DNA of 64,000 bases from Periplaneta americana. Its lineage: Eukaryota; Arthropoda; Insecta; Blattodea; Blattidae. Of the stretch, positions 52,337 through 63,240 are shown one piece after another. The translations under genes and the position numbers were made by a program. The first letter of the stretch is position 1; each line of letters opens with the position of its first letter. The stretch lies in contig NC_091125.1 of the NCBI RefSeq assembly GCF_040183065.1, positions 130,272,621-130,336,620 of the forward strand, read 5' to 3'. The notes under the pieces are model-generated. The model was given only the letters and a program-made list of their open reading frames with translations, made no database searches and was not told where the DNA came from.

Positions 52337-52868
52337 TATTGCTGTTGAACGCTGGCGCTGTAGTCAGTATGCAAAGCTCTTTCGTCTCGCGGTGTGTCTC
52401 AGGTTGCGTTTATCGAATATTCGAGTTGTTTCTCACTCTTTGTGGGTGGACGGCAAAGGCATACCTCACTGAGGCATGGAGGAGTTCCAAGAGCCCTTGC
52501 AAGGACGCGTTTATCATCGTTTAGGCATACTATTTAATTGATAATTCTTTTTGTCTCAGTACAATCAATCACTCAATCATCCATCCATCCATCCATCCAA
52601 CCAACCATGGATTCATTGACTGATTCAGTGATTCACAGATTGGTTAATTAATTAATTCAGGTCTTACAGTTGGTATCGTCAAGAGCAAAACATATCTTTT
52701 AAAAATGATTTATTAATGAAGAACTGCATCTGCTTAGAGTAATTAAAAGGCATTAACAACTACTATTTTAGAGGTAGGTATTCATTTTGATTTTGATGTG
52801 TAAACGTTACAACAGAATGTATGTACTTATTTGCTCTTCTATTTAGTAAGTAATTGTAATTTATTCTA
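52337..52868. other. UGT intron 2, no exon recognised
   Basis: Contains a short CATC run (52579-52600). No supported frame. Confidence 0.4.
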
Positions 52869-53124
52869 GTCCACACCTGTGGAGTAACGGTCAGCGCGTC
52901 TGGCCGCGAAACCAGGTGGCCCGGGTTCGATTCCCGGTCGGGGAAAGTTACCTGGTTGAGGTTTTTTCCGGGGTTTTCCCTCAACCCAAGATGAGCAAAT
53001 GCTGGGTAACTTTCGGTGCTGGACCCCGGACTCATTTCACCGGCATTATCACCTTCATCTCATTCAGACGCTAAATAACCTAAGCTGTTGATAAAGCGTC
53101 GTAAAATAACCTACTAAAAAATAT
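52869..53124 (+). mobile_element. tRNA-derived SINE with 13-bp duplication
   Basis: GTAATTTATTCTA is present on both sides (52856-52868 and 53125-53137). Head: GGAGTAACGGTCAGCGCGTC, then GGGTTCGATTCCCGG (box B). Body: GGTTTTTTCCGGGGTTTTCC. It is the + strand relative of 28512-28770. Confidence 0.93.
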
Positions 53125-53137
53125 GTAATTTATTCTA

Positions 53138-53860
53138 TAATTTCATTTCTTTACACACCAGATTTCATATTCTGCATTACACTTATTTCCTTTGTTGTTA
53201 CCGGTGTCCATTTATTAATTATATATGTTATGAAGATACGTGTAATGCAGTATGCAATCTATTGTAGGCCTATATTAAGCAAATATATTTTTAAAATTAC
53301 ACATGGCAAAATTCCTTCAATTGTTGCTCCGTTTGTATACCCAGAAAAGTCAGTGTTTTGTCTAGCCTACAAAACATCAGGGCAACCGATTGAAATTCGA
53401 ACATTCGGTTGGATGCTCTACCTTGACGGATGCTCTCTGAGCGGTCGAATGTAAGCCCTATTCTGCAGTTCTCTAGTCTGTGTGTGTTTTTTTTTATTTT
53501 TGTTACCAGCATTTCCGAAAATCTGTCCTGCAATATATTGAATACCTGCATGGATGAACGTTGTATGTAGCAATCTGCCAACTTTTCAGGTAACAAATGG
53601 ACCATATCATGGAGAAAGGAACCCACATAGTACTGAAGTTGAGTAAAATTGAGTCGAAGTTAAAAGGAAGACAAAAAAATCCACAGATAAATGTATAACG
53701 TTGGCTCTAATATTTATCACATGCGTATTATGTGAAATACCTTTTACTCAAATATTGAATTCATAAACCTCATATTTTAAAACATATGGTATTCTGCAGA
53801 AATGATCCAACTCATATATTTGTATTGATGCAGTATTGTTTGAATATTTTCAGTTACATT
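53138..53860. other. UGT intron 2, unassigned
   Basis: A 109-codon - strand frame (53297-53626) has no recognisable family. A weak tRNA-like stretch lies near 53380-53450. No UGT exon was found. Confidence 0.35.
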
Positions 53861-54225
53861 CATTCATTAATTCATAGTGTTTAGTTGGTATAGCGCTGGC
53901 CTTCTATGTTCGAGGTTGCGGGTTCGATCCCGGCCGAGGTCGATGGCATTTACTGTAAGTGTGTTTAAATGTGACAGGCTCATGTCAGTAGATTTACTGG
54001 CATGTAAAAGAACTCCTGGGGGACAAAATTCCGGCACACCGGCGACGTTGATATAACCTCTGCAATTGCGAGCGTCGTTAAATAAACCATATTTTTTTTT
54101 TCATAGTGTTCTGCCTAACGACAGGTTTTTCACACCAAAGCCAGCAATCTCCAAAATTTCCTATTTTTCGCTTTCCTCTTAATCATCGCATATGATCCGT
54201 GTATCTTAATGTTGTTTTAGTGACA
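53861..54225 (-). mobile_element. LINE 3' end with (TTCA)n tail, interrupted by a SINE
   Basis: TTCATTCATTAATTCATAGTG, then after the SINE TTCTGCCTAACGACAGGTTT, CAAAGCCAGCAATCTCCAAA and GCATATGATCCGTGTATCTT match 25941 and 56762. Confidence 0.75.
53882..54100 (+). mobile_element. tRNA-derived SINE, 5'-truncated
   Basis: It begins TAGTTGGTATAGCGCTGGCC and has GCGGGTTCGATCCCGGCCGA (box B) and the same body as 52064. TTCATAGTGTT is duplicated at its edges (53871-53881 and 54100-54110). Confidence 0.9.
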
Positions 54226-54425
54226 AAGATCTATATAAATAATTATGGAATTTGTTTAATATTATTATAGACACAGTATGTAAATTATTATTGAAGTGTA
54301 ATATTAATTTTATACATATCAAATTTCAACATATGTTTCTTGTAAACCACGAAAGTAATACAGAAATTTATAGAAGAAAAATTGTAATAATAATAATAAC
54401 CATTATTATCATCAAATAGTGAAAG

Positions 54426-54500
54426 TACGAGGCGCGTCCATAAAGTAACTTTCCCACTCGTCCCACAGCTAGTAAACAATAGGTCTTGCCAAAATAACTG
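54426..54500. mobile_element. mariner-type terminal fragment
   Basis: TACGAGGCGCGTCCATAAAG, then TAACTTTCCC, resembles the terminus at 16184 (TACGAGGGCCGTCCAGAAAG). No coding part or second end was found. Confidence 0.5.
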
Positions 54501-54800
54501 AAAGCACTTGGATATTAGTGTCAATTTTTCTCATGATCTAGTGGAAGAATCGGAATGAATTTTTTTAAGCAGCCTAGGAGATAATTTAATTTTGGTAACT
54601 AGAATAATTTTAATATGTTAGTCTTGAAATGAAATATGATTCTTTTTAATTGAAAAATTAATGTCACTGATTTTAATTGAACATTGAAATAAAATTAATG
54701 TAAGTAGACCAAGAAGATAATGTTTGAATGGAGGACCGGAAAATTAAACAAACTTCAGAATACGTTGCAGGTGTTGATGAAGACTGCTTTCAGCAGAATT

Positions 54801-55137
54801 TTTCTGCAGGATTTCTTGTTTTTTTATTTTTAAATTTTGTTTTTCTGCAGGATTTGTTGTTTTTCTCATTTTTTCAAATTTGTTTTCTGCAGGATTTTTG
54901 TTTTTCTCTTTTTTCAAATTTGTTTTACTGCAGGATTGTTTGTTTTTCTCATTTTTCAATTTTTTAATGATCGTTCTACTGCATCACTTCAGTTGGAGAT
55001 AACTACAGATAATGTAGACATGATCATAGGCATAATTATTGACTTTCTCCTTGTTTCTATTTAGTCCAAATTTTTATCAAGTTTTATCATTGTTATCTAC
55101 ATTATATTTTCAGTATGTTTTTTTCTGTTGCTTTTGT
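54801..55137 (+). repeat. Direct repeat upstream of UGT exon 3
   Basis: Four about 40-bp subunits (TTTCTGCAGGATTTGTTGTT, TTTCTCATTTTTTCAAATTTG) are followed by a unique part (CATCACTTCAGTTGGAGATA, AATGTAGACATGATCATAGG). The whole block recurs at 55847-56153. Confidence 0.9.
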
Positions 55138-55565
55138 GAATGTTTCGAATTCATTTTATCTATTAAATATTTGTAACTTAGTTAATAAAGGGTATAACAT
55201 TAGATCAGTTTATAGTAAATTAATGTTCTTATTGTTTTTGTTATTTAGAATTCTGAACCTAATCTAAAGGTAATTCTTTTACAGACTTAGTGTTGTATAG
55301 ACCCTTATTTGGTTATATCTATACTTCACCGGTTCTTTAATCCATTTTTACCTAGAGATGATTTCAGGTAATTCACCATTCTTTACTATTAAAAAATATG
55401 ACAAATTGCATTTGAAGAATTGATTTTTAAAATCGTTCCAGAGACAGGTAGGCAGATAGAAAATGAGAAATACTATGAACTTTCGAAATAGAGTTTCGCA
55501 GAACTACAACTTTCTTTTTACCCGTGCGATAAGGAAGTACAACTTACGTTACATTATTGTTGCAG

Positions 55566-55794
55566 GATCTGAAAGACATCTTGGACGAAGCAAAAGACGG
55601 CTTCATACTCTTCAGCTTGGGAACGAACTTTCAGTTCGAACGACTTCAGAAAGAAAAAATAAGTGCATTTGTCGACGCTTTTGCGGCGTTATCCCAGCTA
55701 ATCATTTTGAAATGTGCAATTAATGACTTTGAAGGAATTACGCTACCTCCTAATGTTGTCGTATGTGAATGGTTACCACAAAATGACGTACTAG
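55566..55794 (+). CDS. UDP-glycosyltransferase, coding exon 3
   Basis: Acceptor ATTGTTGCAG|GAT at 55565/55566, donor GTACTAG|GTATGG at 55794/55795. It is 229 bp, phase 0 in and phase 1 out. It encodes DLKDILDEAKDGFILFSLGT, NFQFERLQKEKI, AFAALSQLIILKC and PPNVVVCEWLPQNDVL. This opens the C-terminal UDP-sugar-binding domain: GFI-FSLGTN is the usual first strand and WLPQNDVLAHP starts the family signature. Cys replaces the Trp commonly seen in the (L)WK block. The split codon G|CC gives Ala at the exon 3/4 junction. Confidence 0.93.
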
Positions 55795-55846
55795 GTATGG
55801 TAATTATTACTAATTATTTAAACCCATATGTCACCCAATAATCTAT

Positions 55847-56153
55847 CCAGGCTTTTCTATAGGATTTGTTGTTTTTCTCAGTTTTTCAAATTTGTTTTTC
55901 TGCAGGATTTTTTGTTTTTCTCATTTTCAATTTTTTTCACTGCAGGAGTATTTGTTTTTCTCATTTTTCATTTTTTACGAACATCCTACTGTATCACTTC
56001 AGTTGGAGGCAACTACGAATAATGTAGACATGACCATAGGCATAATAATATAAATTGACTTTTTCCTTGTTTTTAATTAGTCCAAAATGTTTGTCAAATT
56101 TTATCATTGTTATCTACATTATATTTCCAATATGTTTCTTTTTGTTGCTTTTA
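55847..56153 (+). repeat. Direct repeat downstream of UGT exon 3
   Basis: It matches 54801-55137 with three of the about 40-bp subunits and the same unique part (CATCACTTCAGTTGGAGGCA, AATGTAGACATGACCATAGG). Exon 3 lies between the two copies, which are about 1.05 kb apart. Confidence 0.9.
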
Positions 56154-56761
56154 TACATTATGTTAATTTGTGGTAAGCAGTTAGCCTCTCTGAACGTATG
56201 TTTGTTCTCGTATAGGTGAGTCTATGTGAAATTGGACATCAAGAACCTTACAAATGTTTAATGACTCAGAAAAAAGAAGATACATTTATAGAGGGATAGA
56301 TGTTACTTTACTCTGTGAAATTTGTTTTCGTTTAAGTCTATTATTTTTTTGTTTTATTGCGTTAAATTTATCGTATTTCCGTAAAAATCTCCAGTTTCAA
56401 AGGGCATAAACTTGAAACGACTTACAATAGACATTATGACAAAAGTTCATATTATAGCTTAGAGTACGATTTGCATAACTTACTATGTATGCTTCATATT
56501 TTATATTAATTTTTAACAGGGGTATAATTAGATAAATAGATATTTGATAGACTTCCGCACGGAAAGCAATATAAATAAAAATATCAACTGATTCCTCTCT
56601 CTCTGAAGAAGTTATATCAATTTTAATATTGGTGATCCATAAATAAGTACTTCTGTAAAAAAATAATTTTGCTAAATTACCTATATTAGCTACGCCCAAG
56701 TCCCGAGTCGAGTGATGGAGAACACGATGGAAGAAGTACAATATGGTAGGAAACCCAAGAA
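56154..56761. other. UGT intron 3, no exon recognised
   Basis: AT-rich. The - strand frame at 56397-56774 has no recognisable domain. Confidence 0.4.
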
Positions 56762-56883
56762 GATATTCATTCATTCATTCATTCATTCATTCATAGTGCT
56801 CTGCCCAATGGAAGGTCTTTCACTGCAAACCCAGAATTCTCCAGTCTTTCCTATTTTTTGGGCTTCCTATTAGTCTCCGCATA

Positions 56884-56923
<40 letters not shown>

Positions 56924-57340
56924 GTCGTCTATTATATGATATCTTCTTCTGTCCCGAACTCTTCTCCCGTTCACCATTCCTTCCAGTGCATCCTTCAGTA
57001 GACAATTTCCTTTCAGCCAGTTACCTAGCCAATTCCTTTTTCTCTTCCTGATCAGTTTCAGCATTATTCTTTCTTCCCCCACTCTTTCCAACACAGCTTC
57101 ATTTCTTATTCTGTCTGCCCACTTCACACGCTCCATTCTTCTCCACATCCACATTTCAAATGCTTCTATTCGCTTTTCTTCACTTCATCGTAATGTTTCT
57201 GCACCATAAAATGCTATACTCCACACAAAACACTTCACTAGTATTTTCCTTAGTTATTTTTTCAGAGGTCCGCAGAAGATACTCCTTTTTTCTATTACAA
57301 GCTTCTTTGGCCATTGCTGTCCTCCTTGAAATAATAATTT
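56762..57340 (-). mobile_element. LINE 3' part with (TTCA)n tail
   Basis: The - strand reads EAFEMWMWRRMERVKWADRI, RNEAVLERVGEERIMLKLIR, KRKRNWLGNWLKGNCLLKDA and LEGMVNGRRVRDRRRYHIID, a common insect LINE C-terminus. A TA microsatellite (56886-56920) has expanded in the 3' part and the tail is ATTCATTC (56763-56790). Confidence 0.85.
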
Positions 57341-57404
57341 TAATTGTAAAGGAAACTACAGTAAAATAACCAAGGATAGGATATCTATCTTATTGAAGCA
57401 GGTG

Positions 57405-57411
57405 ATGAGAA

Positions 57412-57490
<79 letters not shown>

Positions 57491-57722
57491 CTAAGTAAAT
57501 AAATAAATAAGCAAACAAATAAATAAATAAACAAATAAAGAAATAAGTAAATAAATAAATAAATAAGCATATAAATAAATGAGCAAATAGATAAATAAGT
57601 AAATAATTAAATAAGCTAACAAATAAATAAGTAAATAAATAAATAAACTAATAAATAAATAAGTAAATAAATAAGTAAATGAATAAATAAATAAGTAAAT
57701 AAATAAATAAATAAATAAATAA
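57405..57722. repeat. AAAT tetranucleotide array
   Basis: About 75 units, pure at first and increasingly degenerate (AAGT, AACA, GCAA variants). It may have grown from a LINE tail. Confidence 0.95.
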
Positions 57723-58316
57723 TCTAAACATAATAATTGACACTTGATGCTATAATAATTTTCTTCTTGAGCTTTATTTCGAGATAAGTGAAAATTTTTC
57801 TGATAACTGAAAAAATAGAAACAAATATACAGAATAAATAGTCTGCCATTACAGTTATTAAAATAATTAATTAATTCATTGTTTGAACAAAATGAGTAAC
57901 TCTAGATTTAATATAACCTTTGAATTTCGTTATGTATATAAGAAATGCATAAACCTGTAAAATGTCATACTTACAACAAATAGCCTACTGTTGGTGTCAT
58001 AAAAGACTCCAGATAAGTAGTATGAAATTCTAGAGCAGCTAAGTTGCAAGGGTTAAATTTCAATTTTAAAGAGTTCGGCAGCTATGTCTGCATAAAGAAC
58101 GTAAGTTTCATCATATACTGTAAGTTTGGCTAGTTTTTGTAAGGAAATTATTAGACCTAGGGATGTCATATTTCGCAGAAACACTCATCTGTCTCTATTC
58201 TTATTGTGTAAAAAGTAATGACAATTAAAATCTTTTCACACAAGTGACAGGTAACGTATACAAAATATGTTTCGCATCTGACTTTTCCACAAGGGGGACC
58301 ACGCACGCTGAATGTG

Positions 58317-58319
<3 letters not shown>
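57723..58319. other. UGT intron 3, no exon recognised
   Basis: AT-rich, no supported frame. Confidence 0.4.

Positions 58320-58377
<58 letters not shown>
58320..58377. repeat. Poly-T tract of 58 nt
   Basis: Uninterrupted T run in UGT intron 3. The exact length is prone to sequencing error. Confidence 0.9.
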
Positions 58378-58379
<2 letters not shown>

Positions 58380-58609
58380 GAAAGAGAGACCCGAAGGTTT
58401 ACACTACAGCCTGAGGCTTATTGTGCCTAATATTCCTGACAACGTGGAATTACTGATAACCCTTTCGGAAGGTTGGCAGCTCTGCTAACCTAAAAATTAG
58501 GCCTACATACCGAGGATAAAGATGTTTCTTGTAATCCAAAGAAATTCGTAATCTCCTGCCATTTTTTTAAATTGCTCGAAATAACACAAATCTTAATTCT
58601 TTGTTACAG

Positions 58610-58829
58610 CCCACCCAAACATCAAGGCATTCCTGACTCACTGTGGAAGACTGAGCGTAATGGAAGCGATATACCGGGCCGTGCCGATTGTAGCGATGCC
58701 TCTTGCTATGGATCAGCATGCGAATATGAGATTAGTGCTAGAAAGGGGCGTCGCGGTGCATCTCGATTACAAGTCACTCACGAAGGACACTGTTCTCTCA
58801 GCGATGAGGGAAATTCTTAGCAATCACAG
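58610..58829 (+). CDS. UDP-glycosyltransferase, coding exon 4 (signature exon)
   Basis: Acceptor TTTGTTACAG|CC at 58609/58610, donor CACAG|GTAAGT at 58829/58830. It is 220 bp, phase 1 in and phase 2 out. It encodes HPNIKAFLTHCGRLSVMEAI, YRAVPIVAMPLAMDQHANMR, LVLERGVAVHLDYKSLTKDT and VLSAMREILSNH. This is the UGT signature: HCG (His365 of the joined protein), E373 and D389-Q390 are the residues that hold UDP-sugar in family structures. Arg-Leu follows HCG where Leu or Met is more usual. The next exon should begin with one base completing an Arg/Ser codon and encode the rest, including the transmembrane anchor; it is not in the remaining 5.2 kb. Confidence 0.95.
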
Positions 58830-58865
58830 GTAAGTTATTTTCTATTAATATTAACATGGATTAGC

Positions 58866-59098
58866 TATCTGCCGATCCGGAGTTACGTTCGGGCACGTGT
58901 TCGATTCTCGCTTGGGCTGATTACCTGGTTGGGTTTTTTTCCGAGGTTTTCCCAAACCATAAGGCAAATGTCAGGTAATCTATGGCGAATCCTCGGCCTC
59001 ATCTCGACAAATACCATCTCCCGATCACCAATCCCATCGACGCTAAATAACCTCGTAGTTGATACAGTGTCGTTAAATAACCAAGTAAAAAAAAAAAG
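58866..59098 (+). mobile_element. tRNA-derived SINE, 5'-truncated, in UGT intron 4
   Basis: It begins within the tRNA head (TGCCGATCCGGAGTTACGTT, then GTGTTCGATTCTCGC as box B), continues GATTACCTGGTTGGG and TCCGAGGTTTTCCC, and ends in A11 (59087-59097). It is the + strand relative of 7103-7357. Confidence 0.88.
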
Positions 59099-59180
59099 GA
59101 TCGGGAACATCGTATTCAATATGGAAACTGTATTCAAATCTATCTGAATACTTCATGAAAATGTAGTAATTTTAATTGTA

Positions 59181-60251
59181 CAGGGACATCATTTTATTTT
59201 TACTTCAATTTTTATTGTACCTGAGTTTTTGAATGTACTTCACTCCCACCCCCTCTACCAGTAAACTTCAAACCGTTCTCTACACAGAACCAAGGCCACG
59301 TATGCGGTCATAGTAAGCAGTACTGAGTTAGTGAGTATAGTACGTTCCAGAAATATATTCGCGTTTTCCAGTGACGAAAGAGCTTTCAATATTGAATCAT
59401 ATTTTCGCACAGGTACTGTCATCCGTTTGCTTATGTCGCATCCCGGTTTCCCCCACCCGCTTCAGCTCGCTTCCCTGTAAAGGCTATTGGCTAGGCTGTC
59501 TTAGCTCTTTTCTGAAAACATTAATTTCTGTTAGGAATTGGACGTTTACATTAATATTTTACAACTGTTTAAAATAGCTTAAATAAAAGGGCCTCGTTAA
59601 ATAATTCACTGCCACATGATTTCCCCTCTTTCTACGACCCTGCTATATAACCATTTGAACGGACAGAAGTGAAGATTGAATTTACAGTACGTAAGGTACT
59701 CTTTTATAGAGTAGGTACAGAATTATTTCAACATGAGTTACTAGTGCGAAGACCGAAACTGGTAATTGGAATTAGGTACAATAGTCTATAGTGCAATAAT
59801 ATGCACAAAAGAACTGAAGCATGTATCGAAATGAACGGCCACCATTTTGAAAAAATGTGTTTAAATATACATATTATGATTATTTTTCAATTTAACTTCA
59901 TTCTCTATATTGTACGCTAATGTGCTGTAGACAGTATAATATACACTGCATAATGAATACGTCCGAATGCATATCTCAATGCGTGAGTAAAACACTTATT
60001 GTTAATACAGTACTGTATTTTGATTAAACAAAAACCTAATGAAAATTATAAAACTCAAAATCGCGATATTTTCTACTTTACCTAAATGGATGAATTACTT
60101 TTCTTCCTTCCTATACCTACTAAAGTGATCGTTTGTATTTTAAGTCAGTATCATCGAATCCCAGTCGTGTATTTACGGTTCTGAACCTTTAATCCAAAGG
60201 AATAGCCAGGTTAATATTAAAAATGTTAGTAAAAATAAAATGATGTCCCTG
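59181..60251 (+). mobile_element. TA-flanked 1.1-kb DNA element, copy 4
   Basis: TA|CAGGGACATC...GATGTCCCTG|TA, same orientation as copies 1 and 2. It lies in the presumed UGT intron 4. Confidence 0.9.
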
Positions 60252-60381
60252 TACTTCCACGAATACTAACTTTACTATTTACACTATTTTAACTAGCTCT
60301 TTCACAAACCCTAACTTCACTATTTGCAATACTTTAATTGGCATTTTCACAAAAAATTAGTTTACTATTTACAATATTTTG

Positions 60382-60718
60382 GTAGTTACACAACACAGAA
60401 CTGCACGCATTGTATTCTTCACCTGACATAATTAGGAACATTAAATCCAGACGTTTGAGATGGGCAGGGCATGTAGCACGTATGGGCGAATCCAGAAATG
60501 CATATAGAGTGTTAGTTGGGAGACCGGAGGGAAAAAGACCTTTAGGGAGGCCGAGACGTAGATGGGAGGATAATATTAAAATGGATTTGAGGGAGGTGGG
60601 GTATGATGATAGAGACTGGATTAATCTTGCACAGGATAGGGACCGCTGGCGGGCTTATGTTAGGGCGGCAATGAACCTTCGGGTTCCTTAAAAGCCATTT
60701 GTAAGTAAGTATGTAAGT
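60382..60718 (+). mobile_element. RTE-like LINE 3' end, well preserved
   Basis: A 93-codon + frame with IIRNIKSRRLRWAGHVARMG, NAYRVLVGRPEGKRPLGRPR, RRWEDNIKMDLREVGYDDRD and WRAYVRAAMNLRVP, then the AAGTAAGTA tail. It is severely 5'-truncated. Confidence 0.9.
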
Positions 60719-61616
60719 ATTTACAATATTTTGACACGTACGTTTACTATTTTCAACTAAAACTTTAAAAATCACTGAATTTACTATCTACAATATTTAA
60801 TATCCTGCCGGAAACTTTTCCGCATACACGCGTAGAATGGGAGAAGACGATCTTGACTAGCAACTCAAATCGAGCGAGAACAGCTGATTAGGGTGCTCCG
60901 TTTAGTTTTGTTAGGAAACAAATTTGCATTACTTTTTATTTAATTTACACGAAAACCGTCCATTCTATCGAAAGACGACAAAGGAAAAAAAAATTCTTTA
61001 TTATATTCTCTATTGGTATTGAGAGAAATCAAGATTCTATTAATAGTAATTATCCGCAACGACGACGTTAAAGTTTTAGGAAAAAAACATTTTTTATTTC
61101 GAAAACTATAAACTTTCCACCGATGTGGTATTAGACTTTTTTTGTTATACTCAATACGAACAATTCGCTCTGCAAAGCCTACAGGATTATTTCACTTTCA
61201 CCCTGTATATTAAGAACCCTGTATTACCAGGTACTGATGCTACAAATCGTTATCGATCCACGGCCTTGTAAATAAATTCGGGGAGACAGGAAGTGTTACA
61301 GATAGGAAATGAAGCAGACGGCTTATTGCCATCAGTTCATCACAGAGGAAAACTTGGATGAAATTAGACATCGCCTGAAAAATTTCCTTCGTCATCTTTC
61401 GCAGAAAACGAGTAGGCCTATGTTTTGCAGTTCTGTGGGAATTACTACAAAGTTAGATTAAAAGCATAAAAACTTACAGCTTTGCACGGTGCAATAACTT
61501 CGACCAGGTGATTATATAGTATGAGTAAAATTTAAATGGAGTACATGACGGTGAATCTGACGTTATAATAATCTACTACTGTTTGCGAAAAGCTTTTATT
61601 TCATATCTATGATATA
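60719..61616. other. Presumed UGT intron 4, no exon recognised
   Basis: I looked for the terminal UGT exon (hydrophobic anchor followed by a Lys-rich tail) on the + strand and did not find it. Confidence 0.45.
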
Positions 61617-62716
61617 CAGGGACATCATTTTATTTTTACTAACATTTTTAATATTAACTTGCCTATACCTCTGGATCAATGCCGTTTGCTACCACGTTCC
61701 ACGACTGGAGTTCGATGATACTGGCGTAATACACAAACAACTCACTTTACTAGGTATAGGAGGGAAGAAAAGTAGTTCATCCATTTACGTAAACTAGGAA
61801 ATATTGCGCTTTTGAGTTTGATCATTTTCATTAAGTTTTTGTTTAATCAAAATACAGTACAGTATTAACAATGAGTGCTTTTAATCACGAACTCAGCTGT
61901 CCCTGTGGACGTATTCATTATGCAGTGTATATTATACTGTCTACAGCACATTAGCGTACAATATAGAGAATAAAGTTAAATTGAAAAATAATCATAATAT
62001 GAATATTTAAACACATATTTTAAAATGTTGGCCGTTCATTTCGATACAGGCTTCAGTTCTAATGTGTATATTATCGCACTATAGACTATTGTACCTAATC
62101 CCAATTACTAGTTTCGTTCTTCGTACTAGTAACTCATGTTGAAATAATTCCGTAGCTCTCTATAAAAGGGTACCTTAGGTACTGTAAATTCAATCTTCAC
62201 TTCTGCCCGATCCGAAAAGATAAAATTACTCAGACATACTATCTACTGTCCGTCCAAGTGGTTATGTCGTAGGGTCGTAGAAAGGGAGGAAATCACGTGA
62301 CAGTTAATTACTTAACAATACCCTTTTGTTTAAGTTATTTTAAACAGTTGTATATTACGTAGACGTCCAATACATAACAGAAATTAACGTTCTGAGAAAG
62401 GAGCTAAGACAGCCCAGCCACTAGCTGGCGAATAAAAGCTGGTGGGGGAAACCGGGATACGACGTAGGCAAATGGACGACAGTACCTGTGCGAAAATGAT
62501 TCAATATTGAAAGCTCTTTCGTCACTGGAAAACGCGAACATATTTTTGGAACGTACTGTTTACTATGACCGTAAGGCTACTATGACTATATATGCAGCCT
62601 TGGTTCTGTGTAGAGGACGGCTGGACTTCATTAGTAGAAGGGGTGGGAGTGAAGTACCGTACATTCAAAAACTCAGGTACAATAAAAATTTAAGTAAAAA
62701 TAAAATGATGTCCCTG
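61617..62716 (-). mobile_element. TA-flanked 1.1-kb DNA element, copy 5
   Basis: Same termini with TA on both sides, in the orientation opposite to copy 4. Its right half keeps an open frame (KALSSLENANIFLERTVYYD, RKATMTIYAALVLC, FISRRGGSEV) that is also open in copy 1. Confidence 0.9.
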
Positions 62717-62929
62717 TATAAATACTCAAAGACAACAGGTATTGGAGCTCCAAAAATCCCAAGCTATTTCACTAAGTGTTTTGAAAATAAAAAGTATGGT
62801 AGCGATACGTTATCAGTGCTAAGAGCATAATAGGTTCATGTTTTTTAACGATGTCAATGCCAAAAGGTATAATGGGAATGGTATTTTATTACTTTTTGTT
62901 GAGTTAACGGAGAGAAGCTTATTTTTTCC

Positions 62930-63240
62930 CTTTCCAGCATGATTCTGTTACAGTATAAACAGCCGAATATTCTGTGGACGAACTTCATACTTTATTCATG
63001 GATAGAATTATCAGTAGACATGTGTGACCCTCTCGATCTCCTGACTTATTTCCTATAACCTGTATTTCGTAGGAATTTTAAAAATATACACTGCAGTATA
63101 CGAAAATAATTCAAATAGCACCTAGGAAACATCTCCTCCTTTTCTCAATTTCTTAAGTAGATGCCATAAATGAGTGTTTTGAACCGAAAAGAGGACAGCT
63201 TCAGCGTCTTCTTTCTTAATTTGGGTCAGTAAATACAAAT
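62930..63240 (+). pseudogene. Possible transposase C-terminal relic
   Basis: Reading across stops gives EYSVDELHTLFMDRIISRHV, PSRSPDLFPI, then VDAINECFEPKRGQLQRLLS. The RSPDL-P block resembles the PPRSPDLTPLDFFLW motif around the second catalytic Asp of DDE transposases. Short and heavily decayed. Confidence 0.4.

Noticed and set aside
53297-53626. 109-codon - strand frame in UGT intron 2
   Set aside because: No family recognised and it overlaps degenerate tRNA-like sequence; not supported as a gene.
58572-58820. 82-codon frame overlapping UGT exon 4 in another frame
   Set aside because: A shadow of the real exon; the UGT signature is in the frame set by the 58609/58610 acceptor.
62930-63060. 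Terminal UGT exon (an acceptor-like TTTCCAG at about 62937)
   Set aside because: The translation has stops and resembles a DDE transposase block, with no hydrophobic anchor.
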